Notes under the pieces: generated by a model
Databases searched by the model: none
Told to the model about the DNA's origin: nothing
The model's input: the letters and a program-made list of their open reading frames with translations, nothing else
In this document: in pieces, positions 11,671 through 23,056 of the stretch
How the letters are laid out: each line of letters starts with the position of its first letter
Numbering within the stretch: the first letter of the stretch is position 1
Origin: Periplaneta americana
Lineage: Eukaryota > Arthropoda > Insecta > Blattodea > Blattidae
Direction: 5' to 3'
Assembly: GCF_040183065.1 (NCBI RefSeq)
Contig: NC_091122.1
Location: forward strand, 86,763,955 to 86,827,954
DNA: 64,000 nt
Position numbers and translations under genes: made by a program

Positions 11671-12023
11671 CAGACTTTCATGAAGCAGTAGACTATCTTA
11701 CAAAAAATATTTTGAAGCAATTGTTATTTTAGCATTTTTCTCATAAGAAGATAGGTTACAGAAAATTTTCCTCCAGGATATTTTCCGAGATAGATGTGTC
11801 ATAAAGAGACGTAATTAGGCCTATAAAATCAAAATTAGAATAACCAAGGAAATGATTTGTCCATTTATCGTGTGAATATAAATAATTCAATCTGGTTATA
11901 TTTGTAATCTCCGATCTGTAATAAAAATATTTCGACTAGAATATAATAGTATTTAGCATAGAGGCCTAATGTTACTTTAATAAGTGTAATCTTTCACTCT
12001 TTTTTATACTAGCTGCTATTCAT
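11671..12023. other. No recognised feature
   Basis: Spacer between two LINE fragments. Nothing was identified in it. Confidence 0.45.
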
Positions 12024-12163
12024 CACAGGAAGAAGTGGTGAACAGGGGCAGAAGATACCAGATGATAGACAATATTAAGGCTTTGAAACGCATGCGGAGA
12101 CTAAAAAGGAAGGCGAAAAATAGGAAAATTGGCGGATTTGGATTTACAGTGAAAGACTTTATA
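12024..12163 (+). mobile_element. LINE-B 3' fragment
   Basis: It contains GTGAACAGGGG.AGAAGATA, CAGATGATAGACAATATTAA and the RLKRKAKNRK-like C-terminus, then GGATTTACAGTGAAAGA of the 3' UTR. It is about 140 bp long and truncated at both ends relative to the better copies. Confidence 0.8.
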
Positions 12164-12203
12164 TAAAGAGTGTCCCAACAACAACGTCGAATTTAATATT
12201 GTT

Positions 12204-12350
12204 AATAAATTCAACAAAACAGAAATATAAGAGATAACAGTTCCGCCAACCCGACAACAAGACAATTATGCCATGTTCCAATGTTTTTCTTGTCATTGGG
12301 TTGGCGATATTATATTAGCTGTTCCGTTATCTGTTTTTGTTCCATTTATT
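12204..12350. repeat. Short imperfect fold-back
   Basis: The left arm reads AATAAATTCAACAAAACAG, GATAACAG and CGCCAACCCGACAACAAGAC. The complement of the right arm reads AATAAATGGAACAAAAACAG, GATAACGG and CGCCAACCCAATGACAAGA. The arms are ~60 bp with indels around a ~20-bp centre. It may be a small MITE or a relic of one; no target duplication was seen. Confidence 0.55.
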
Positions 12351-12772
12351 CAGCATTACGTCTGTATCTTTATCGATAGAGATGGTGTATTATTCACATT
12401 ATTGAAGTCTTCCTCAAATCATTGACATATTACGAGACGATGCTTAAAAAATTATAATTATTTGTTTGTGGGTTATACAATTATCTCTATCTTCAATGAT
12501 AGACTAAATGGCAAATATGTACACGTGCAGACTATCAAGGCGAATAAAAGAAAAGAGGTAAAGTTTCATGCATTGAATCTAGTTGCTCTAAGTAAGCCTA
12601 CTTTATATTTTTATTTTCATTTCATTGCTTCCTCAAATTTTGGGGTTGCTCGTAGACAAAGCGTGTTAGATAATAATAAATTTATATAATATATTAAATA
12701 CAATGTTCAGTGAAAGAAAATTCAAGTATGTAACAGTGGAAAATCCTAAAAAGTTCAATAATTAAAGTATAT

Positions 12773-13063
12773 AATAGCAATGGATTTCAGCCACCGGCGT
12801 GGCTCAGTCGGTTAAGGCGCTTGCCTGCCGATCTGAAGTTGCGTTCGGGCGCGGGTTCGATCCCCGCTTGGGCTGATAACCTGGTTGGGTTTTTTCGAGG
12901 TTTTCCCCAATCGTAATGTGAATGCAAGGTAATCCAAGGCGAATCCTCGGTCTCATCTCGCCAAATATCATCTCGCTATCACCAATCCCATCGACGCTAA
13001 ATAACCTAGTAGTTGATACAGCGTCGTTAAATAACCAACTAAAAAAAATAGCAATGGATTTCA
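12773..13063 (+). mobile_element. tRNA-derived SINE, family 1, complete with perfect target duplication
   Basis: The body spans 12790-13046. The tRNA-like head has box A TGGCTCAGTCGG at 12800-12811 and box B GGTTCGATCCC at 12854-12864, spaced as in an internal RNA polymerase III promoter. The unrelated body shares GAGGTTTTCCCC, GCGAATCCTCGG, TCGCTATCACCAATCCCAT and GATACAGCGTCGTTAAATAA with the copy at 5764. The tail is A-rich. A perfect 17-bp duplication, AATAGCAATGGATTTCA, flanks it at 12773-12789 and 13047-13063. This is the best-preserved SINE in the window. It would be moved by LINE machinery in trans; which LINE is unknown. Confidence 0.95.
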
Positions 13064-15414
13064 AAAATTTGTAGAGAACTCCTGATTATGGCAATACTTA
13101 TTTCTTTAAAAAATACGTTGGCACGGAAAGAAATTTCCAAAATTTTGCTAGAAATCCTGGAATTGTTCCTCTAGCACCATTGAGTAGACCCACTATCTCT
13201 ATATTGTCGAATTCGTATTTTTCTTTATAATATGAAATGGTAGGTGTATAAATGATATGCTTTTCTTGATGAACTTCTAAAGGCTTCTATTTAAAAATAA
13301 TAAGACCCTACACTTTACATCATGGGAGTCGGAGTGGGCCCCGAAGCCATTCTGTAAGCAATTTTAATACGCTTTAATTAATAGAGTACTCAATAATATT
13401 ACATAATTTGAACATGTAAGAACTATGATAATTAAATGCATAAGTTTCAAAATTATTACGACCTACATAAGGAAAAAACAAAATAAATGATTTGAAAAAC
13501 ATTTGTAGTTGCATTAACGGGATACTAAAAAAAATGACACGTATATAATTTAATTCTATTTTCAATTAATATTACAATGTTTATACTGCAATCAACCACA
13601 TTAATGCAGCAAAAAAGATATAATTAAGAACTATTGACCGTATTTCTGATTTAAGTTACAGGTTTCAATAAAAGAATTGATTTGATAATGCAAAATGCAA
13701 ACTGAAAAAATATACTCAATAAATTTTCAACTCCAAAAAATGGACCAATATCAAAATATGACTTGAAATTACAGACTACTTCAATATAGGCCTAAACCGA
13801 GACGGAAAAAATTTCTTGCCAAGCCCCGAAAGATTCATATAACAGGGAATAGGCTAATTTCTAAGTATGTACTAGCATGAAAAGAAAAATGAAGACACTA
13901 TTTACAAAATAAAATAATAATAGATTAAATCTACAAAATCACTCAATTTGTAGCTACAGTGAAATTATATTTATGTTTAAATATGAGAGTACCTCGACAA
14001 ACGTATGATTGGTTGTTATTTATGAATCTAAAGTTTAGTAATTGTTAACGAAAAGGAATTTTTACGGGTAGAGTTATGGAAAACTGCTTCGCGAAAGTAT
14101 TACGGCTGAAATATGATAAATTTAAGTCTCGTGTGAATCAACCTGTTAGCTTTTTGTACACTCCTCTTTATAAAATTGTTTTCACATTTATGTTTTTTCG
14201 AAGTCGCAGAATTTTCAGACCAACGTTATTATAATTCATTTCAGTATCTACTTCCCCTCGTTTGCAAAAAATGTTTCCTAAACTGGTCATGCCCACTTGC
14301 TACCTTAATGGCTACTAGATATCTACTAATAAATGAAAGCATGGCTGAACAGTTTGCAAGTAGTTTTGCAGTCTTTTGCCCGAAAAAAGTTTTCCACTTT
14401 CTTTGGTATTCTTTTTGGACCAATTTGTAAATTTTGATCCATATTATTGCCGTACTAATTAACACCGATGTGTCTAGGACAGTCAGAGAGATTATTTGTT
14501 CCCCGGGTGAATACAAAAGTTAAATTCTACAAGAGGGTGTACAAAAAAATAAAAGAAACAAAATAATACCGCTAATACTTTATGTGTTTTATTTGTGTAG
14601 AAAATTATTTGCAATAATGTTCCGAAATTTAATTTTCATTCATCTGTAGCTCATTTTTGTGACTTAACTCCCTTTATCCAAACATAATCGATTTACTCCC
14701 TTCCCAATAGGTTTACAAACAGAATTAAAATAAAATTCTAACTTCAATGTATAATTCTTATCTAGATAATTATTGCAGAAAAGTTACACAAATATCGATA
14801 ATGGTAAAGTGCATATTCGCCTTACATTTCTATTTTAATTTATGTAGTATAATTGTCGGGCAAAAGAACACGACCTTCCCTGTCTGCACCATAACATTGT
14901 CTGGGAGATAGTTGGAGTTTTTGATCACAACTAAAAAACAAATTGTTGTAGGTAGCAATATCAGACACATGTATGACATGGTAAAGATAAGAAAGTAATA
15001 AGCTTAATACAACAAGTTTGTAAAACAAGGAAATTACTGTGCAAACAAAAATATAATTCAGGAGATTGTAGTTATGACTCTACCGATGCGAGTTTGAGAC
15101 GCGATAAAAGTATATAGTAGTCAGAAATATCAGAAATAAAGTTTCTTCATAAGAAACGGTACAGCGAGACTAAATCAAGGCAAACGAAGTATTAAATAAT
15201 AACATCGAAGCTATATAATTACAATAATTAACAATGCATAATTCTTTCGGTAACGCGGGATAAATTTTCAAACTAGTTGAACTTACTTTCCAAAAAAATA
15301 TAAAAAAAACTTATTTTATAGAACGATTTAGGCTACATGAACTTATTTTTGTGGGTAGGCATTCCTTCACGTGTCATAAGCAAGGGATAAAGGAAACTAT
15401 ATTTTACATTGTGT
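13064..15414. other. AT-rich DNA without a recognised gene
   Basis: The longest frames (14176-14430 plus, 14241-14516 minus) overlap each other on opposite strands and show no domain I recognise. No transposon end or RNA gene was identified across about 2.3 kb. Confidence 0.45.
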
Positions 15415-15595
15415 ATTCTCTTCTTTTCCTTCTCTTGTCTTTCTTTTTATCTTGATTCTCCATTTTCCTCGTTTCCTTAATAAGTTTTAACTCTTTTTCC
15501 CTTTTATTTTCTTATATCTTGCTTTATATATCGTTTATTTTCTTTCTTCATATCTGTTTCTTTCCTTTCCTTCCTATTTCTTCTTTCCATCCTTG
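15415..15595. repeat. Polypyrimidine-rich tract
   Basis: About 180 bp are strongly biased to T and C on the plus strand, with TTTCTT, TTCCTT and TTTCCC blocks. It is low-complexity DNA with no clear unit. Confidence 0.7.
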
Positions 15596-15848
15596 AGAAA
15601 CAATGTTGCGGGTTTTATCTCTTAACCCCAAAGACGAGATGGAAAATAGGTTTCTTTATAAAAAATACATTTCTTTCAACTACTGCAACAAATGATGTAG
15701 TAAACTGAAGTGTAAGTTAATCGAAAACTACAATGAAATTGGCAATTGTTGACAATATACCCTTAACTTATGATTCAAAATACTGTAACGCAGCAAGAAG
15801 AGAGAATAAAAATGAGTGTACAGAAATTATATTTAGATTCGTAATAGA

Positions 15849-16071
15849 ATGTATGAAGGGGTCGCTACATTGTCACGGCTAAAGATTAATACTGCAAGCC
15901 GGAAGTTCGCGGGTTCGATTACCGATTGGGTAATGGAATTACTTCATTTATATAATCCTTATGGCCGCACTACAGCCCTGGGGTTTACTCAGCCTGAGTC
16001 AGTAAAAATGAGTACCAGAGTCATTTCCTTGGAGGTAAACGCGGCGAACATACGGCTGACATCCCTAGAAA

Positions 16072-16104
<33 letters not shown>
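15849..16104 (+). mobile_element. tRNA-derived SINE, family 2, with (GAT)n tail
   Basis: A tRNA-like head with box B GGTTCGATTA at about 15912-15921 is followed by an unrelated body (CCGCACTACAGCCC.GGGGTT, TTACTCAGCCTGAGTCAG, ATTTCCTTGGAGGTAAACGC) and a tail of about ten ATG/GAT units at 16072-16104. Box A is weak. The body's resemblance to cockroach repeats is from memory. A 92-codon frame across it is accidental and runs into the GAT tail as poly-Asp. Confidence 0.75.
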
Positions 16105-16128
16105 ATTCTCTATTTTTATTTTTGTAGG

Positions 16129-16370
16129 TTTTTACGACGCTTTATCAACAACTTAGGTTATTTAGCATCTGAATGAGATGAAGGTGATAATGCCGTTGAA
16201 ATGAGTCCGGGGTCCAGCACCGAAAGTTACCCAGCATTTGCTCATATTGGGTTGAGGGAAAACCCCGGAAAAAACCTCAACTAGGTAATTTGCCCCGACC
16301 GGGAATCGAACCCGAGCCACCTGGTTACGCGACCAGACGCGCTAACCGTTACTCCACAGATGTGGACTGA

Positions 16371-16397
<27 letters not shown>
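16129..16397 (-). mobile_element. tRNA-derived SINE, family 3, inserted in a (GAT)n microsatellite
   Basis: On the minus strand the head runs TGTGGAGTAACGGTTAGCGC (box A around 16339-16356) and GGTTCGATTCCC (box B, complement of 16301-16312). The body follows with GAGGTTTTTTCCGGGGTTTT, GCAAATGCTGGGTAACTTTC, GGTGCTGGACCCCGG, GGCATTATCACCTTCATCTC and a GCGTCGTAAAAACC end. The T-rich tail on the plus strand lies at 16110-16128. More GAT units follow at 16368-16397, so the element splits a GAT microsatellite, evidently the tail of the family-2 SINE next to it. Confidence 0.9.
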
Positions 16398-16401
<4 letters not shown>

Positions 16402-16988
16402 TAACTCTTACTTACCAATCGGAGAAACACAGAAACCGTTTTCCCAATAGTTTTACAACTCCAGAATGTATTAACCTGGATTGATGTCAAAAGTTACTTA
16501 ATAGAGGAGTGAGAAATATGAATTATGAAAAAGTTTTTCATTTTGTACACACTGTTAATGTTTAAATTTTAGAGTAATTTGATTAGGCATTATTAAAACT
16601 TTTAAATATTGTATTATGAATACTAAGTTTTCAGAATATGAATTTTGAAAAGAGTTGTCCTTAAACGGTCAGCTCATGTTCAGTGAGAAAAGGGATCTTG
16701 GAGCGGGTCTGCCCCAAGAATTTTATTTCTCTCTACCAGAACAAGGTTGTAACCCTCATTTCTCATAAGTAGACTTTTTCGTAAATAATGGTTGATAATG
16801 ATGCGCTATGGGTACTGTATGTACTCGTATTAAAATCAGCACATATATCTGATTGTCAACCTTGCTCTAAAATTTAAAAGCATATACAGTACAGTGTGAT
16901 TTTCCCCATTTTTTATGAATTTCGTATTCGTTGATTTCAACCTTGTTCTGGGCGACTATTCCATTTTTATTTCACCATTTTGCCATAA
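16398..16988. other. No recognised gene; short inverted repeat
   Basis: CCAGAACAAGGTTG at about 16737 and its exact complement at about 16938 form a 14-bp inverted repeat. A third related string lies near 16854. No element could be delimited from them. Confidence 0.4.
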
Positions 16989-18760
16989 TAGGGTAAACAG
17001 TGTTAATTTCGTGGCAGTGGTTATTTCGTGATACTTTTTTTTTTTGCCATTTTGTGAACTAACCAATGATGTTACGAGATCCAAATTTCCGCCAAGGAAT
17101 TGCATATGTTGTCCAGTTTCCAGAAACATACAGCTAAGCTTTGTGTGACTATTGTAGTTGTTTCAGTGAGCTTTTATGTTTGGAGAGAGCAAGTTTGCGT
17201 CGACTTCTCAGGCATACAAATTTTGTGGATGTTTGTAATTACATTACAGGCTTATTACTAAAGGTAAGCATATGATATTTGGTACAAAGATTTATTGTAT
17301 CTTCAAGAAAATTGAGGAAATGTTTTTGGAATTTTAGATACCTCTGTAGTCGCCATATAGGCTTAGCTTTACTGATAGAGATCTTAGCTGTTTCAGGCGA
17401 AATTTTGTTGAGCATTTAAGTGTTACAATTTTTAAAATAGTATAAAATGTATTACAATGGGAATTTTAGAAATATGAAGACAAGATGTGATAACAAAAAG
17501 CAAACGGAGACGCAATGGGTTCAGTGTAGCTTCTGCTTGATTTGTTATCATGCTAAGTGTCAATGATAAGTGGTAGATGACTTGTAAGAATTGTGACAGA
17601 AGATGGAACATGGCTCCACCATTTTGGACCGGAGATAGAGGCAGACAATGGAGTGGCATCATGCAAATTCACCAAAGAAATAGAAATTCAAAAGTACACC
17701 TTCGGCAGGAAACGTTATGGCTACTGTGTTTTTCGATTCAGAAGGACTCTTGCTTGTGGACATCATGCCACACGGAACCACCATTAATTCTGACGGGTTT
17801 GTTGCAACTCTCAAGAAACTTCAAGTTCGACTGAGTCGTGTTCGACGACATCGGGAGAAGCAGGATGTTCTGCTATTGCACGACAACGCACAGCCATATG
17901 TCAGTCACAAGACCACAGACCAGATCAGAAAATTCGGATAGACAACACTGAAACACCCGCCTTACAGTCCTGAACTGGCACTGTGCGATTACCATCTCTT
18001 TGGTAAATTGAAGGAGCCCTTCACGGAACGAGGTTAGAAGATGACTCCCTTGTGCACGCTGCTCAAGAGTGGCTCAGACGTGTTGGTCCAGACTTTTACC
18101 GTGCTGGTCTACAGGCCCTCGTTCCTAGGTTACGTAAGACAGTTGAAAGGGACAGGGATTATGTGGAAAAGTGACATTTTGTTCCTTAAGGATGCATCTA
18201 CATTCTGTGAAAATAGCAAAGTTATAGGATAAAAATATAATTTTTAAACAAATGTTATGCATTACTTTTGGAGTTACCCTAGTAATATAGGCTATAGTAA
18301 AGTCCGAAATAAAAGTGTTCACCCTTTCAGGGCAAAGAAGATCCCTTTTCAATTTCAATTTTTACTTTGATTTCATTCTTATTATGTGTTGATATGTATT
18401 TCTATGTTTTCTTGCTATGAATATTAGACGGAATTACTATGCTTGAAGTCTTGTAACAATAAATGAGAATTTCATTTGACTTTAATGAATTTTTCCACAA
18501 TTCTTCTACCTCTCACGAAATTATCAATGCAATATCACGAAATTACCAAGGTTATCACGAAATAACCAACCTTTCAGCTTAAGTTGTAAAAGTGGTTTTT
18601 GGCACATATTCAAGAACGTATACAATCTTTTATGTCTCCAGATTTGTGCAGCAAGTTATCGTCTTTTAGATGAAAAAATCGGAATAAGGATATATTTACA
18701 CACTTGCATTTTAAATTGGTTTTCATAAAATTATCACGAAATTACCAATGTTTACCCTAT
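16989..18760. mobile_element. TA-flanked DNA transposon with 25-bp terminal inverted repeats
   Basis: The left end TAGGGTAAACAGTGTTAATT (continuing to TTCGTG) at 16989 and the complement of the right end, TAGGGTAAACATTGGTAATT (continuing likewise) at 18760, match at 23 of 25 bases. The likely TA duplications are 16989-16990 and 18759-18760. A subterminal motif close to TATCACGAAATTACCA occurs at about 18514-18570 (three tandem copies) and 18732, and in reverse orientation at about 17000 and 17021. Total length is about 1.77 kb. The only coding matter inside is a mariner relic. The ends differ from classical mariner ends, so the mariner piece may be a later insertion or the element's own decayed gene. 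Confidence 0.75.
17593..18174 (+). pseudogene. Mariner (DD34D) transposase relic, N-terminus missing
   Basis: Read across frames, the catalytic half of a mariner transposase is clear. It has TEDGTWLHHFGPE (first acidic block, usually TGDETW), KVMATVFFDSEG-like, VDIMPHGTTINSD, ATLKKLQVRL, the second aspartate in LLLHDNAQPY, SHKTTDQIRKFG, YSPELALCDYHLFG with the third aspartate, and a C-terminal RDYVEK followed by TGA at 18172-18174. Thirty-four residues separate the last two aspartates, which defines DD34D mariners. There are at least three frameshifts and an in-frame stop after KFG. The DNA-binding half is absent. Confidence 0.92.
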
Positions 18761-20559
18761 TAGCTCGTTGTTTTAAAAAGTCTCTGTAGTATATGAGAGA
18801 TGACAGAAAATAATAATACACACAAAACAACATTACGAATATTCTGACAACGCTTTCATCTTCATATAGTACTTACTTAATTGCTCCCATTCCTAGTTAA
18901 AAAAAAGTCACTCCTAATGTGGTTAAAGGGCACTACTTTTTGTTAACATTAAGTTTCAATCTTATAATATAGCATATGGTTTTATGATTATTACTCTGTG
19001 AAATGTACTTTATTTCTTATGTATGGCATGATATATAGAAACGTAAGCAATATAATATATTCTGGGGAAGATATTTTATATATAAGTTATCTTTATTTCT
19101 TTTATTGTCTTCTCCTTGTCACACGTCATCAGGACGCAGCTAAAGATAGAAGTCTTTGGAGTGCATTAGTGATTGAGATCAAAGACCTTTTCCGGTTTGA
19201 GTGGTCATAAATGATTTTATATTATGCACTATGTTGTAGTTCTGTAACAACTACTAAAATGTTTCCCATATCCTCCTACAACTTTCTTTATTTATTAATT
19301 TCACAATATAATTTATAATATGATATTTTTCTGCAATCATTTTCTTCAGTTATTTATAGCCTTACCATTTAATCTGCACTGAATTACATAGGTAACATTT
19401 CTGAGTGCAAACAGATAGGTAAATGGTGATTAGGAAAGCCATTGAAACATTGAAACATTTTTTCTCTTACTTTCTTCTCTGGAATTCCATAGAAGTTTCC
19501 TTGACAAATCTTATGGTATTTTCTCTTACATTAGTGTTTGGAGTTCTATGTAGAGGTTTTCATGACAAATATTACAAATTCATTGCGTTTCACAGTTGAT
19601 ATACAATTTGTAGTGTATTTACTTATTGGTATCCAAAATCTTAATTAAAACTTTATTTCATTATATCGTTTTCTGTTCCATTCTTTGCTTTTAAGTTTCA
19701 AAATCAATACTGCATGGAGGAATGGTACAGATAGCACTTAAAATGTTACATCAAATAACATCCTTTAAAAATAGAAAAAGTGAATGAATAATAAAACATA
19801 AAATTAAACAATTTCATCTCAATTTAGATACAAAAAACTGAAATAAAATGTGCAATGAAATATAAGTAACAATGAATTATTTCTATTTCATAACTTTTCT
19901 TTAAAAAACCTGTAACAGAACAGTACTAAGTGACGAAGAAAATATTGGAATTCATCTAATCTCAATCACATGGTACTAGGCCTAGTGTATTTTATTTTTA
20001 ATTCATTGTGTCTCACGCAATATTTCATACAGAAAAAAATATATATGTATGGGCTATATAGTATATTCTTTTGCTGTTCACATGACGAGGTATCTTGTAA
20101 TATACTTTATTATAAAAAAATTGCAAACTATATTTTCACCATAAACACTATTGGAAATTGTTGCCTGTATTTGAATCATCAATCATTTAAACTTCAAAAT
20201 GGAGAGTAGGCCTATAAGATCAATTAAAGTACCATGAATGAATTAGTTTAAAATAAATCGTATTGCGCCTAATCGTATTATGGCAGGGTTTCGCTAAATT
20301 GATTTTGTTACAATTCGAACAAATTGCTCAAAATGTTCTGTTGAATGTTTGAATGCCTCAAACGGAAAAACTAAATTCTCTAATATAACTATGAAAACAG
20401 GCTTCAGTCTAAGACAAATTCCATCTTATGTCTATATTCATATAAAAAGAAGTGTTGCATAACAAAAATGAAAACATTTAATTTAATAATAGTGATTGAA
20501 ATGAATAAAATGTAATTCGAATGGAATTCTTTCACTGGAATTGTCATTAATCACAAAAT
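18761..20559. other. No recognised gene; short tandem duplication
   Basis: A ~59-bp unit occurs twice at 19461-19513 and 19519-19573, sharing TTTCTCTTAC, GGA.TTC.AT and TGACAAAT. The remainder is AT-rich. Frames at 18998-19210 and 19970-20209 have no recognisable features. Confidence 0.45.
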
Positions 20560-20697
20560 TAAATGCTGGGTAATATTCGGTGCTGGATCCCGGGCTCATT
20601 TCACCGGCATTATCACCTTCATATCATTCAGACGCTAAATAACCTAGATGTCGATACAGCGTCGTAACATAACCCAATAAAAAACAAAATAAAATAT
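20560..20697 (+). mobile_element. SINE family 3, 3' half only
   Basis: It begins in the SINE body at AAATGCTGGGTAATATTCGG and continues GTGCTGGATCCCGGGCTCAT, GGCATTATCACCTTCATAT, GATACAGCGTCGTAAC and an A-rich tail ending at about 20697. Region by region it matches the minus-strand copy at 16129-16368 but lacks the tRNA-like head. Confidence 0.88.
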
Positions 20698-20877
20698 GCT
20701 AACTTTTTATGGTACAATATAAAAAAACATAAAGTAAAATAATATTTTGATCGGTATTGAATATTTAAAAATGATGGCCATTTCTCCTTCGATTTACAGC
20801 TCTAACAAGAAAAAAAAAACATTAAGGTTGTTTTATTAAATGCTCACTTTGTGCTACTTCATATAAATAAAACTCCA

Positions 20878-21525
20878 TTACTTACTTATTTACAAATGGC
20901 TTTTAAGGAACCCGGAAGTTCATTGCCGCATTCACATAACCCGATATCGATCCCTATTCTAAGCAAGATTAATCTAGTTCCTACTAACATATCCCATCTC
21001 CCTCAAATCTAGTTTAGTATTATCCTCCCATCTACTCCTTGGCATCGCCAAAGGTCTTTTCCGCTCAGTTCTTCCAACTAATAGTCAATATGCATTTCTA
21101 GATTCACCCATATGTGCTACATGGCCTGCCCATCTCAAACGTCTGAATTTAATGTTCCTCATTATATTAGGTGAAGAATACAATGCATGCAGTTTTGCGT
21201 TGTGTAACTATCTCCATTCTCCTGTAACTTCAGCCCTCTTAGACCCAAATATTTTCCTACGCACCTTATTCTTGAACAGCCTTAACTTCTGTTCCTCCCT
21301 CAACCATATAGAGCAACGAGTAATATAAGTGTTTTATAAATTCTAACTTTCAGCTTTTTCGAGAGCAGAGTGGATGATAGAAGCTTCTCAACCGAATAAT
21401 AGCAGGCATTTCTCATATTTATTCTGCGTTTAATTTCCTCCCGAATATCATCTATATTTGTTACTGTTGCTCCAAGATATTTGAATTTTTCCACCTTTTC
21501 AAACGATAAATTTCCAAGTAAATAA
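20878..21525 (-). pseudogene. LINE-A fragment, antisense
   Basis: The minus strand carries the LINE-A RT thumb and C-terminus. The open segment has NLSFEKVEKFKYLGATVTNI, REEIKRRINMRNACYYSVEK and KVRIYKTLILLVALYG, followed after a frameshift by the RLRWAGHV-type tail. The 3' end carries the (TAAG)n tail, seen as TTACTTACTTATTTAC at 20878-20893. Homology ends at about 21525, upstream of the catalytic motif region. Confidence 0.87.
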
Positions 21526-22457
21526 ATGTCCATTAGCTTCGTAAAATACATGATGTCATTATGAATTAACTTACAAATACTGGTAATAATAACACAAACG
21601 AAGAGACTCGTTGAATAGCTTAGCAGAGATCACAATACACCGACAGAATAGATAGACAGAAAGAATACCAGGAATACTATTCTGGTATCAGAGTTTTTGA
21701 AAAAATATATGGTGATACGAGGAATCAATTTAGTGTATTCTTTGTATGTACAAGTTCATTATTTATAGGCCTAAAACGAGAACCTAAAATAATAGATCAA
21801 ACTAACGAACATTATATTTTGAGGTAGTTTGAAGAAAAATAAGGAACCTACCGAAAACAGAACAAAAATAAGTACAAGAACAAACCAGTCCTGGAGATCC
21901 AAGGCTTATAGAACTCCGAAATACTTGGTCAAAGATACAGTGCAAAAACTCATAAACTTTACATCATGTTGAACACAACGAAAGCCTTAAGTCGTAAAAT
22001 ACGAAAACAGTTATAAATGATATCGATTTTAACAAAATAAATAAACATCAAGTGAACTACAGAGCCTTCAATTTGTCTCGCTCCGCTCCCAAACGCAGAT
22101 TGGTGGCGGCAACAAGTAACTGCACGTCCCGAAGCACGGCCCGCTCAAGGCCGGCAATAACACTATGTAACAAATTTTAACGTTTTGTTTGTTTCTGGAT
22201 TTTAAGTATTATTTTCTAATAGATTATGTCTGAAAACTGTAGACAATGTTAATTATTCCCCACAAACTTTGTATTTATGACCGAGACATTGATTTTTTTT
22301 ATTTATATTTATGTCAATTTTTATTTTAATTTCTTATAGGTCCTTTTTTTTTTTGTTACTTTACAGATAGATCCAGTACTGAGTGTATTAGAACTAACGT
22401 ACAGGCTTGTTCATTAACATAAATTACTCAGATTATATATTTATCTATATTTAAGAG
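21526..22457. other. No recognised gene
   Basis: The stretch is mostly AT-rich. A GC-rich island at about 22078-22150 contains CTCGCTCCGCTCCC and GGCCCGCTCAAGGCCGGC. No coding frame or box A/B could be assigned to it. Confidence 0.4.
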
Positions 22458-23056
22458 ATGGCATCAAGAAATGCATTTTGCTATATTTGTGGCCAGTTCA
22501 CTGTGGGTGAATAATGTCAAGTGGAAGCCACTGGTGGACCCCAAGAAGGTGCTAATGCCACCATTACCTATCAAAATGGGACTTATAAAACAATGCGTTA
22601 AAACTCTTGATAAAGAACCGGAGCTTTCAATTACCTTATCAGTTTGTTCCTCCAACCATCTGAGACAAAGATCAGTGCCGGTATCTTCGCCGGACCACAG
22701 ATTAAAAAGAGTATGGAATTCCCAAACATGAAAGAAATCAGCGTGGTTTGAGTTTTCCTGGGCAATCATAAGGACGGAAATTATGTACAGTTGATTGAGA
22801 TTCTGGTAAATAAATACTGCATAATGGGCTGCAGGATGTCTTTCAAAGTCCATATCCTGGACGTTCACCTAGGTCAATTGAAGGAGAATATGGGAGCATA
22901 TTCGGTAAGCGTTTGAACCAGGATGAAATAATGTACTTTAAACGCCGCTACCAAGAACAGTACAATGGGAACATGATAGGAGACTACTTTTGGGGGCTAG
23001 TTCGTGAAGGTAATGTTGTGTGCAAACGTAAATCTCGAAAAACCACCAATTTCTAA
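22458..23056 (+). pseudogene. Broken, internally deleted copy of a multi-copy arthropod ORF
   Basis: It starts with MASRNAFCYICGQFT, the typical cysteine-rich start of an uncharacterised ~600-residue protein that I recall as many near-identical loci in arthropod genomes. About 18 codons in, it jumps to the protein's last third: VDPKKVLMPPLPIKMG, LIKQCVKTLDKE, then in other frames FAGPQIKK, FLGNHKDGNYVQLIEILVNK, FKVHILDVHL, QDEIMYFKRRYQE and GDYFWGLVREG, ending at a stop at 23056. There are at least three frameshifts. The dispersed copy number suggests a transposable origin, but the class is unknown to me. Confidence 0.75.

Noticed and set aside
12790..12865. Functional tRNA gene (box A and box B present)
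   Set aside because: Boxes are intact, but no acceptor stem closes the cloverleaf. The sequence continues into a SINE body with an A-rich tail and flanking duplication.
15849..16127. 92-codon frame ending in poly-Asp
   Set aside because: The poly-Asp is the translated (GAT)n tail of a SINE.
16300..16365. tRNA gene on the minus strand
   Set aside because: It is the head of a family-3 SINE. The 3' side does not pair as an acceptor stem, and the body recurs at 20560.
16737..16951. Transposon bounded by the 14-bp inverted repeat CCAGAACAAGGTTG
   Set aside because: Similarity stops at 14 bp, no target duplication was found and a third copy lies between them.
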